25,892 nt of DNA from JBGSWL01 sp041752455 (lineage in GTDB: Bacteria; Pseudomonadota; Alphaproteobacteria; Rhizobiales; Rhizobiaceae). The notes under the pieces are model-generated. The model ran no database searches and was not told the origin of the DNA. It saw only the letters and a program-made list of their open reading frames with translations. The stretch covers positions 1-25,892 of the forward strand of contig JBGSWL010000068.1 of assembly GCA_041752455.1 (NCBI GenBank), in the 5' to 3' direction. The translations under genes were made by a program, and so were the position numbers. Shown in pieces: positions 7,905-14,493 of this stretch; within the stretch, counting starts at the first letter, position 1, and every line of letters begins with the position of its first letter.

Positions 7905-8783
7905 ATGGTGAGACTGTTTGTCATCACCCGCCGTATCCTTCGCGATGCGCTGGGTCACTTCAACGAAACCGATGGCTGGGCCATTGCCAGCCACGTCGCC
8001 CTGTCGACTTTGCTGGCGATCTTCCCGTTCCTGATCTTCGCCACGACACTGGCGACGTTTCTCGGCGCTGATCAATTTGCCGATGTCGCGGTGCATCTGG
8101 TGTTCGACACCTGGCCTGCCCAGATCGCCGAGCCGATTGCCCGCGAAGTGGAAAACGTCCTGACCGTGCAGCGCGGCGACCTGTTGACGATCTCGGTGAT
8201 TGCCGCAGCGATATTTGCTTCAAACGGGATCGAGGCGCTGCGCATTGCGCTCAACCGCGCCTATCGTGTCACGGAGACTCGCCACTTTGCCATCAACCGG
8301 CTGCAAAGCCTGTTCTTTGTCCTTCTGGCGACCATCGGGTTTACGGCAATCAGCTTTCTTCTGGTGCTGGCACCGCTTGCCTTTCGCATTGCCGAACAGT
8401 GGATTCCTGCCGTAAGCGGCATGTCCGTGACGTTTGGCTTCTGGCGCTATGCCATTGCAGTCATTGTCCTGGTGGCCGGCCTTTTCATTGTCCACAAGTG
8501 GCTGCCCGATGGCCGACGCTCGCTGGTGTCTCTCGCGCCAGGCATTGCCATCACCATTGCCGCCTGGGTGCTCGGCGCAAGCTTATTTGCTCACTATCTG
8601 GAAAGCTTCGCAAATTACGTGACGACCTATGCGGGGCTGGCATCGATCATGATCGCGCTCGTGTTCCTGTACATGATTTCGGCGATCTTCATCCTTGGTG
8701 CCGAAATCAATGCCGCCATCGGCCGATACCGCCTGGCGCGCACCGGCCTTGTTGCCGCTGCTGACCGGCCGGGGGACAGTTAA
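7905..8783 (+). CDS. YihY/virulence factor BrkB family membrane protein
   Basis: 292 residues with six hydrophobic helices, the size and layout of the YihY/BrkB (UPF0761) family. Family landmarks are the amphipathic N-terminus, SHVALSTLLAIFPFLIF (around residue 30), IFASNGIEALRIALNRAYRV, the KWLPDGR segment, and the closing helices YAGLASIMIALVFLYMISAIFILGAEINA. Function is poorly defined; the historical RNase BN assignment was withdrawn and transport or envelope roles are proposed. I chose the ATG at 7905 because GGAAGG lies 7 nt upstream and it aligns with the usual N-terminus; an in-frame ATG at 7854 has no such site. It is divergent from the SDR gene and followed after 54 nt by a small membrane protein gene on the same strand. 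Confidence 0.9.
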   Translation: MVRLFVITRRILRDALGHFNETDGWAIASHVALSTLLAIFPFLIFATTLATFLGADQFADVAVHLVFDTWPAQIAEPIAREVENVLTVQRGDLLTISVIAAAIFASNGIEALRIALNRAYRVTETRHFAINRLQSLFFVLLATIGFTAISFLLVLAPLAFRIAEQWIPAVSGMSVTFGFWRYAIAVIVLVAGLFIVHKWLPDGRRSLVSLAPGIAITIAAWVLGASLFAHYLESFANYVTTYAGLASIMIALVFLYMISAIFILGAEINAAIGRYRLARTGLVAAADRPGDS

Positions 8784-8837
8784 GGCTTCCTTCACCCGCG
8801 GACGTTAGTGTTCCACTTTGCAAGCAGGATAACGCCG

Positions 8838-9131
8838 ATGTTCGCCCAAATGGACGCACAGACGCTGGTGGCGATCACTTTTGCCATTGCAGCGGCCAGC
8901 TATTTCCTCGGAGCCGCCATGGACGGTGTGCTTCAAGGTGACGGCTTTGGTACGCTCGGCAACATGGTTGTCCTCATGGCCGGATCATTCATCGGCCTTC
9001 GCCTCAGCCCGATGATCGACCTGCCGCTCGACCTCACCGTTGCCAAGGCTGTCTGCACCGTCTCGGGCGGGTTCATCGTGCTTGCATTTCTCGCGATGGC
9101 CAAGGGCGTGCTCGCCCGCTTCGGCTACTAG
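8838..9131 (+). CDS. Small hydrophobic protein of unknown function
   Basis: 97 residues from the ATG at 8838, preceded by GCAGGA at a suitable distance; an in-frame ATG at 8808 lacks a site. Three hydrophobic stretches are visible (about 9-28, 40-56 and 68-90) separated by short polar turns, including LGAAMDGVLQGDGFGTLGN and LRLSPMIDLPLDL. The codon use matches the neighbours, so it looks like a real gene. I do not recognise the family. It probably sits on the BrkB transcript. Its TAG stop overlaps the TAG stop of the convergent gluQRS gene on the other strand within a single CTAG (9128-9131). Confidence 0.75.
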   Translation: MFAQMDAQTLVAITFAIAAASYFLGAAMDGVLQGDGFGTLGNMVVLMAGSFIGLRLSPMIDLPLDLTVAKAVCTVSGGFIVLAFLAMAKGVLARFGY

Positions 9132-10012
9132 ACCTCGTCTTCAAACTCAGCGCCGGCCAAACGCAAAACGTCAGCGGCGGTCATTCCGCCTGCGCGCAGC
9201 TGACCGATCGCTGTATCGCCGCGGCTCTTGGAAAGCTTCAATCCGCTCTCGCCATCAAGAATAAGATCATGGTGGTGGTAGACCGGTCGCGAAAAGCCGA
9301 GCAGATCCTGCAGCAGCACATGCGCGCCGGTTGCATGAAAAAGATCCATTCCGCGCACCACATGCGTCACGCCTTGCAAGGCATCGTCGACGACAACCGC
9401 CAGATGATAGCTTGCCGGGGCATCGCGTCGCGCCAGGATGAAATCGCCCCAAAGCTCCGGGCGCGCTTCCTGCCATCCGGTCTGCCCGTCCGGCCCTCGG
9501 CCGGTTTCCATCCAGCCGCCCGGTGTACGCCAGGCATGGGCAACAGCCGCGCGCACGTCGAGACGCCAGATGACATCTGCATCATCTGCATCGACGCCGG
9601 GTTCCTCACCTGCATCACGGCCCGGAAACAGCGGCGCGCCGTCGGGATCGCGCGGCCAGACCATGCCGTCCGCTTCACTTGCCTCGACGATCCGGCGCAC
9701 ATCGGCGCGCGACAAACTGGACGGATAGGCAAGTCCTGCTTGCCTCAGCACATCCAGCGCCGCGGCATAGTCGGCCAGATGCTCTGATTGGCGCCGCACC
9801 GGCGTTTCCCATGCAAGGCCAAGCCAGGCGAGGTCTTCCAGCATCTTCGCCTCGTGTTCCGGCCGGCACCGCGCCATGTCGATGTCCTCAACGCGCAGCA
9901 GGAAGCGCCCGCCGGCTTGTCGTGCCATGTGCGCATTCAACGCAGCACTGTAGACATGGCCGAGATGCAAGGCACCGTTGGGACTGGGCGCAAACCGGAA
10001 GACTGGCTTCAA
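9128..10012 (-). CDS. gluQRS: Glutamyl-Q tRNA(Asp) synthetase
   Basis: A truncated GluRS-like protein (294 residues) that carries only the catalytic Rossmann domain and no anticodon-binding domain, the hallmark of GluQRS. These enzymes load glutamate onto the queuosine at position 34 of tRNA-Asp. Visible motifs are FRFAPSPNGALHLGH (class I HIGH-like) near the N-terminus, RVEDIDMAR, GMDLFHATGAHVLLQDLLG, YHHHDLILDGESGLKLSKSRGD (KMSKS-like). The Cys residues that bind zinc in the E. coli enzyme are absent: the segment reads YPSSLSRADVRR. I take TTG 10012 as start because AGGA lies 8 nt upstream and it leaves a normal N-terminus; GTG 10063 would add 17 residues. It is convergent with the small membrane gene and divergent from the glycosylase gene. 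Confidence 0.9.
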   Translation of the reverse strand: MKPVFRFAPSPNGALHLGHVYSAALNAHMARQAGGRFLLRVEDIDMARCRPEHEAKMLEDLAWLGLAWETPVRRQSEHLADYAAALDVLRQAGLAYPSSLSRADVRRIVEASEADGMVWPRDPDGAPLFPGRDAGEEPGVDADDADVIWRLDVRAAVAHAWRTPGGWMETGRGPDGQTGWQEARPELWGDFILARRDAPASYHLAVVVDDALQGVTHVVRGMDLFHATGAHVLLQDLLGFSRPVYHHHDLILDGESGLKLSKSRGDTAIGQLRAGGMTAADVLRLAGAEFEDEV

Positions 10013-10085
10013 GGTCAGGGTCCTGCAAAAGCGGTAAATTTGACGCCACCTTGTATGGCGCACGCCGCCACCATAGGTTCAAGCC

Positions 10086-10727
10086 ATGCAGCGGACAATC
10101 GCCACAACGGCTGACATCGCAGAAGGACTGGGCCATCTTGCCCGGACCGACAAGCGTCTCGCCGCGGCCATTGCCTCTGCCGGAGAAGTACCGCTGCGGC
10201 GCAGCGAACCCGGCTTTGCCAGTCTCGCCAGCATTGTCGTGTCGCAGCAGGTTTCAAAAGCCAGCGCCGACGCGATCCAAAAGCGCCTCGAAGGGCTGAT
10301 CGTGCCCCTGACCCCTGGGCAATTTCTCGCAGCCGGCGAAGAAACATGGCGGCTGGCAGGGCTGTCGCGGCCGAAGCAGCGCACCCTCGCCGCCATCTCG
10401 CAGGCAGTTATCGACGGTGCTCTCGACCTGAACGGGCTTTGCGATTTGCCTGCGCAAACAGCGATGGACCAACTGACTGCGGTTCACGGTGTCGGTCCAT
10501 GGACAGCCGAAGTCTACCTTCTCTTTGCCGCCGGGCACGCCGACATCATGCCCGCCGGCGATCTCGCCCTGCAGGCTGCCGCTCATCGCATCCTCGGCCT
10601 CGACCAGCGCCCGACTGCAAAAGAATTGCGCGATCTCGCCGAATCATGGGCACCGTGGCGCGGTGTCGCCGCGCGGCTGCTGTGGGCCTGGTATGGGCAG
10701 GAGGCTGGCCGCGCCGTCATGCCATGA
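10086..10727 (+). CDS. DNA-3-methyladenine glycosylase II, AlkA-type HhH-GPD
   Basis: 213 residues comprising one HhH-GPD domain without the extra N-terminal domain of E. coli AlkA. The helix-hairpin-helix is LTAVHGVGPWTAE (about 130-142), and the catalytic aspartate is Asp159 in PAGDLALQAA, 18 residues on, the normal spacing. IVVSQQVSKASADAI (about 50-64) and GLSRPKQRTLAAIS are the conserved substrate-side helices. The family excises alkylated purines such as 3-methyladenine as the first step of base excision repair. No iron-sulfur cluster cysteines follow the domain, which excludes the Nth/MutY branch. It is divergent from gluQRS with 73 nt between chosen starts. Confidence 0.92.
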   Translation: MQRTIATTADIAEGLGHLARTDKRLAAAIASAGEVPLRRSEPGFASLASIVVSQQVSKASADAIQKRLEGLIVPLTPGQFLAAGEETWRLAGLSRPKQRTLAAISQAVIDGALDLNGLCDLPAQTAMDQLTAVHGVGPWTAEVYLLFAAGHADIMPAGDLALQAAAHRILGLDQRPTAKELRDLAESWAPWRGVAARLLWAWYGQEAGRAVMP

Positions 10728-10849
10728 TGGCAAACCATTGATTTGGAGATTCTTTTGTCGCAGCATCCAGCCACCGAACCAGCTTCACAAGGCTGTCACA
10801 TCGGGCTTAGTATAAGACGGTCGAAAGGCTCAACTGGGAGTGATCAGTT

Positions 10850-11407
10850 TTGACGATCGCGGTTTCACCGGAGGCACTGCCCGCGCTGGTGCTGAACGCT
10901 GACTATCGTCCGCTGAGCTACTATCCGCTTTCTCTTTGGTCATGGCAGGATGCGATCAAGGCGGTCTTTCTCGACCGCGTGAACATCGTTGCCGAGTATG
11001 ACCACGAGGTGAAATCACCGTCCTTCGCGATCCGCCTGCCGAGCGTCGTCTGCCTGAAGCAATATGTGAAACCGGCTCTTTATCCCGCCTTTACCCGGTT
11101 CAATGTCTTCCTGCGCGACCGCTTCGAATGCCAATATTGCGGCGTCGACAACGACCTGACCTTCGACCATCTGATTCCCCGCCGTTTCGGCGGTCAGACG
11201 ACATGGGAAAACATCGTCACGGCCTGCTCCTGCTGCAATTTGCGCAAAGGCGGCCGCATGCCGAACAACACCGACATGAAGCCGATGCAGATGCCGTTCC
11301 AGCCGACGGTCCATGACCTGCACAACAATGGCCGGCTGTTCCCGCCGAACCATCTGCACGAAAGCTGGATGGACTATCTCTACTGGGACGTCGAGCTGGA
11401 GCCGTAA
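10850..11407 (+). CDS. HNH endonuclease
   Basis: 185 residues with an HNH domain in the C-terminal half: CQYCG (Cys94, Cys97), DLTFDHLIPR (Asp106-His107), WENIVTACSCCNLRKGGR (Asn121, Cys126/Cys129, Asn130). The two CxxC pairs form the structural zinc site around the beta-beta-alpha metal fold. The N-terminal half (ALVLNADYRPLSYYPLSLWS) is highly characteristic of a group widely conserved in alphaproteobacteria, and the C-terminus ends with the group's LHESWMDYLYWD. TTG 10850 is the start: GGGAG ends 9 nt upstream and no ATG or GTG fits the conserved N-terminus. The gene does not sit in a phage or restriction context, so a housekeeping nucleic-acid role is likelier than homing; this is inference. 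The 122-bp gap upstream has a TATAAG (about 10811) but no clear -35. Confidence 0.93.
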   Translation: MTIAVSPEALPALVLNADYRPLSYYPLSLWSWQDAIKAVFLDRVNIVAEYDHEVKSPSFAIRLPSVVCLKQYVKPALYPAFTRFNVFLRDRFECQYCGVDNDLTFDHLIPRRFGGQTTWENIVTACSCCNLRKGGRMPNNTDMKPMQMPFQPTVHDLHNNGRLFPPNHLHESWMDYLYWDVELEP

Positions 11408-11410
11408 GGG

Positions 11411-11929
11411 CTACCGGCGGATCGCCGCGCCCGTGGCAAAAGCGGCAAGCACCAAGCTCGCCAACACGTTCCACCCGGCAAACGACAGTCCGAAGAACCG
11501 CACCGCCGCTTCATTGCAGGATGGCGGACGAACGGTATCGAGCGCGTCGAGCAGCGACCCGGCATCGGTCGAAATGCCGCTGGTTGCCGCCGCGCCACAA
11601 TCCACCGGACCGGCCCAGAACGCCCATTCAACACCGGCATGATAGGTGGACAGCACCACGCCATAGGCCATCAGCAAACCGCAGACCAGAAGCCCGCCGC
11701 GCACGACACAGCCCGGCCAGCGCTGCCATGCTGCAAGGGCCGTCACCAGCGCCACCGGTATCGCGACATAGTAGGGCTCACGCTGCAGCAGGCAGAGGGC
11801 GCAGGGGATGAACCCGCCGACATGCTCGAAGGCAAGCGCCGTCGCGATGATGGCTGTCATGGCCACCGCAAGAACCAGCGATGCGACAAGCATCAAACCG
11901 TCAACCGGACGACCGAGCACGCCAATCAT
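11411..11929 (-). CDS. dsbB: Disulfide bond formation protein DsbB
   Basis: 172 residues with four transmembrane helices. The two redox pairs of DsbB are present: Cys43-Ala-Leu-Cys46 in the first periplasmic loop and Cys111 and Cys138 in the second, longer loop. LCLLQREPYYVAIPVAL after the first pair is the usual quinone-side helix with the conserved Arg. DsbB reoxidises DsbA in the periplasm and passes the electrons to ubiquinone. It starts 13 nt downstream of exoD and has GGTGAAG before its ATG (11929), so the two are very probably co-transcribed. It converges on the HNH gene with 3 nt between the stop codons. Confidence 0.92.
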   Translation of the reverse strand: MIGVLGRPVDGLMLVASLVLAVAMTAIIATALAFEHVGGFIPCALCLLQREPYYVAIPVALVTALAAWQRWPGCVVRGGLLVCGLLMAYGVVLSTYHAGVEWAFWAGPVDCGAAATSGISTDAGSLLDALDTVRPPSCNEAAVRFFGLSFAGWNVLASLVLAAFATGAAIRR

Positions 11930-11942
11930 ACTTCACCATCAA

Positions 11943-12599
11943 TCAGTGGCCAAACATCCAACCTGCGGCCATCGACAGCATTGTTGTCCCACCGACAAGC
12001 AGGAGGGCAACCCATGCAAGGCCGATAAACAGGCCGCCGATCACAAACAATCCGTCGCGCTCGATCAGACCGACCGCGGTCAACGCCACGCCGATGCCAG
12101 GCACAGTGTTGGTCAATGGCAACGGCACGAGGATCGATATGCACGGAATGACAAGCAATGCACCCACGATACGCGCTGCGGTTTCGTCGGTCAGCGCAGA
12201 CAGACGCGGATGGACCAGCCGTTCGATCCATCCGGCATAACGGCGCGTGCGTTGAACGACGTCAAGCAAGCCGGGCACCGGCAACATGCGCGAGCGCAGC
12301 GCTTCAGGCAGCCAGGGCGCGTTGCGCCCGGCAGCCAGTTGGAGCGCGAGCACTACCATGGGCAAGGCTACCAACTGCGGGATCACATAAACGAAGGGCA
12401 GGCAGCACGGCAGTGCCAGCACGAGGAGGAGCAGACCGAAGGCCCGTTCCTCCATCGCGTCACTGAGCGTGCCTAAGCCAATCTTGGCGGCTGACTGACC
12501 GCTTGAGCCTTCAGTCCGCGCAGTGGCGCTCAGGACATGCTCAATCTTGGCGAGAGCGCCAACCGGCTGGCGAATGTCATCATGGAAGGAATCAGTCAT
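11943..12599 (-). CDS. exoD: Exopolysaccharide synthesis protein ExoD family
   Basis: 218 residues with an amphipathic N-terminus and about five hydrophobic helices. The family core is GLLLLVLALPCCLPFVYVIP (about 55-74), LQLAAGRNAPWLPEALRSR, and WIERLVHPRLSALT, followed by two helix pairs (VGALLVIPCISILVPLPLTNTVPGIGVALTAVGLIERDGL). ExoD was described in Sinorhizobium for exopolysaccharide synthesis and alkaline tolerance; the biochemical function is unknown. The ATG at 12599 has no strong ribosome binding site. It is first in a pair with dsbB. Calling it ExoD family is safe; equating it with the symbiosis gene of rhizobia is not. Confidence 0.9.
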   Translation of the reverse strand: MTDSFHDDIRQPVGALAKIEHVLSATARTEGSSGQSAAKIGLGTLSDAMEERAFGLLLLVLALPCCLPFVYVIPQLVALPMVVLALQLAAGRNAPWLPEALRSRMLPVPGLLDVVQRTRRYAGWIERLVHPRLSALTDETAARIVGALLVIPCISILVPLPLTNTVPGIGVALTAVGLIERDGLFVIGGLFIGLAWVALLLVGGTTMLSMAAGWMFGH

Positions 12600-12687
12600 C
12601 TTCAGGTCGCGATCCGTTCAGTTGGCCATTGGCTAAGCCTTGGCAGAGCAAAAGGCAAACGCAGCATGCAGCTTTTGTGCGTGGTTC

Positions 12688-12716
12688 TTGACGACGGTGG
12701 CTGACGCCAATACACG
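12688..12716 (+). promoter_or_regulatory. Probable promoter of tRNA-Leu
   Basis: TTGACG (12688-12693), 17-bp spacer, TACACG (12711-12716). The predicted start near 12723 is about 13 nt before the tRNA 5' end, as is usual for a tRNA gene. Confidence 0.5.
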
Positions 12717-12735
12717 GTGACCATGCGCGGCAGAG

Positions 12736-12820
12736 GCCCCTGTGGCGGAATTGGTAGACGCGACCGACTCAAAATCGGTTTCCGCAAGGAGTGCTGGTTC
12801 GATTCCGGCCAGGGGCACCA
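12736..12820 (+). tRNA. tRNA-Leu(CAA)
   Basis: 85 nt with encoded CCA (12818-12820). The acceptor stem GCCCCTG pairs with CAGGGGC. The D-arm contains GGTAGACGC. The anticodon arm ACCGA-CTCAAAA-TCGGT gives anticodon CAA, reading UUG. A long class II variable arm follows, and the T-arm has GGTTCGATTCC. Discriminator base A is as expected for leucine. Confidence 0.97.
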
Positions 12821-12833
12821 AGCCATCCCATGA

Positions 12834-12853
12834 GCCTGCACCGATAGGCAGGC
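12834..12853 (+). terminator. GC-rich hairpin between tRNA-Leu and the acyl-CoA synthetase gene
   Basis: GCCTGC (12834-12839) and GCAGGC (12848-12853) form a perfect 6-bp stem with an 8-nt loop, 14 nt after the tRNA CCA. The following bases (ATGATTTGCC) are not a true U tract, so it could be a weak terminator or a processing/attenuation element. It ends 14 nt before the synthetase ATG. Confidence 0.35.
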
Positions 12854-12867
12854 ATGATTTGCCGGAC

Positions 12868-14493
12868 ATGTTGCCGAACAGACCACAAGACATCGACGCA
12901 ATGCGGCGCGACTTCCGCTGGGACATTCCGGGCGACTACAACATCGCGCGCGCCTGCGTCAGCGTCCATGCTGCTCGGTACCCCGATCGCCCGGCCATCA
13001 TCGATGTGACCGGCCCCGACCCTCTGGTTATCACCTTTGCCGAACTGGAGACGCAGAGCGCACGCCTCGCCGCCGGCCTTTCCGCTGCCGGTTTGGCTTT
13101 TGGCGACCGGATCGCGGTCATGCTGCCGCAAGGCGCGGAGGCCGTGATCCTGCACATGGCCGCTTACCGCCTTGGCGCGATTGTCGTGCCGCTGGCCACC
13201 CAGTTCGGCGAACAGGCCATCGCCCATCGCATCGCCACGTCTGGTGCACGCATGCTGGTGGCCTTTCCCGCGGCAATCGACCGGGCACTGGCCGCCGGTG
13301 TCGATCAGGTCGCGTGCCGGATGGTTGTCGCGCTTGGCGATCACCCCGAGTCGCAGCCCTTTGCGGATTTGTTTGCCACCAAAGACTTGATGGTGCCCGT
13401 CGCCGGGACCGGGCCGGAGACACCGGCGATGATGCTGTTCACGTCCGGCACGACCGGCCAGCCAAAGGGCGCGCTGCATGGACACCGGGTGCTGCCGGCG
13501 CACCTGCCGGGCATCGCCATGGCGCAGCACATGTTCGGCCCCCCGGACGACGATGCACGACTTTGGACCCCATCCGATTGGGCCTGGGCCGGCGGTTTGT
13601 TGAACGCGCTTCTTCCGGCGCTCGCCTGGGGCTTGCCGGTGATTGCGGCACGCGCCGCGCGGTTCGATCCGGTCTGGGCCATCGATGTGATGCGGCGCGG
13701 CGGCGTCACCAACCTTTTCATGCCCGCAACGGCGCTGCGGCTGCTCAACGGCCACCTTGCGGGCGTGGCGCCAACCGGGCTGTGCCTGCGGGTGATCGGC
13801 ACGGCTGGCGAGGCACTGGGCCGCGAGACGCTTGAAGCCACGGCAAGCACATTCGGCGTCCCGGTCAACGAATTCTACGGCCAGACCGAGTGCAACGCGA
13901 TAATTGCCAATTGCGCCGCGCTTGGCGTCTCAAGGCCCGGCTCGATGGGCGTCGCGGTTCCCGGCCATGATGTCGCAATCCTCGATACTGACGGAAACTC
14001 GGCGCCAACCGGGCAAGCGGGCGAAGTGGCGGTCCGCACGCCCGATCCGGTGATGTTTCTGGGTTACTGGAACGATGCCGATGCCACCGCACAAAAATTC
14101 CGCAACGGTTGGCTAATGACAGGCGATCGCGCCCTGCGTGATGGCGATGGCGCGTTCCATTTCATCGGCCGCGGCGATGACATCATCACCTCGTCAGGCT
14201 ACCGGATCGGACCGACCGAGATCGAGGACTGCCTGATCGGGCATCCGGCCGTCGAAATGGCCGCCGTGATCGGCAAGCCAGATCCACTCCGCACGGAAAT
14301 CGTCGCGGCCTTCGTCAAGCTGCGGCAAGGGTTTGAGCCCGATGACGGCCTGCGGCGGCAGATTGCGGATCATGTCCGCACACATTTGTCCGCGCACCAG
14401 TATCCGCGCGAAATCACGTTTGTCGACGATATCCCGCTGACCGAATCCGGCAAGGTGATCCGCCGGTCGTTCCGGACAGCTACTTCCGCTTGA
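12868..14493 (+). CDS. Short/medium-chain acyl-CoA synthetase, AMP-binding (ACS/ACSM type)
   Basis: 541 residues of the ANL adenylate-forming superfamily, activating a carboxylic acid with ATP to an acyl-adenylate and then the CoA thioester. Motifs in order: ATP loop FTSGTTGQPKG (191-201); TPSDWAWAGGL as in acetyl-CoA synthetases; FYGQTECN; WLMTGDRAL; FIGRGDDIITSSGYRIGPTEIE (hinge and A8); and PLTESGKVIRR with the catalytic Lys529. The Trp in the SDWAW segment suggests a small acyl substrate, but chain length cannot be fixed by eye. The frame is open back through the tRNA gene, so I take the ATG at 12868, the first one beyond the tRNA; its ribosome binding site is poor (AGGC in the hairpin). 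ATG 12901 is an alternative. The last 14 nt overlap the convergent acetyltransferase gene. Confidence 0.93.
   Translation: MLPNRPQDIDAMRRDFRWDIPGDYNIARACVSVHAARYPDRPAIIDVTGPDPLVITFAELETQSARLAAGLSAAGLAFGDRIAVMLPQGAEAVILHMAAYRLGAIVVPLATQFGEQAIAHRIATSGARMLVAFPAAIDRALAAGVDQVACRMVVALGDHPESQPFADLFATKDLMVPVAGTGPETPAMMLFTSGTTGQPKGALHGHRVLPAHLPGIAMAQHMFGPPDDDARLWTPSDWAWAGGLLNALLPALAWGLPVIAARAARFDPVWAIDVMRRGGVTNLFMPATALRLLNGHLAGVAPTGLCLRVIGTAGEALGRETLEATASTFGVPVNEFYGQTECNAIIANCAALGVSRPGSMGVAVPGHDVAILDTDGNSAPTGQAGEVAVRTPDPVMFLGYWNDADATAQKFRNGWLMTGDRALRDGDGAFHFIGRGDDIITSSGYRIGPTEIEDCLIGHPAVEMAAVIGKPDPLRTEIVAAFVKLRQGFEPDDGLRRQIADHVRTHLSAHQYPREITFVDDIPLTESGKVIRRSFRTATSA

Noticed and set aside
10850..11407. 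HNH gene as a homing or phage endonuclease
   Set aside because: No intron, intein, terminase or phage neighbour; the protein is of a type I know as widely conserved in alphaproteobacterial chromosomes.
12742..12867. Upstream extension of the acyl-CoA synthetase into the tRNA gene
   Set aside because: The first 79 nt are mature tRNA-Leu sequence; the resemblance to a protein (MAELVDATDSKS...) is the well-known mistranslation of tRNA-Leu genes.
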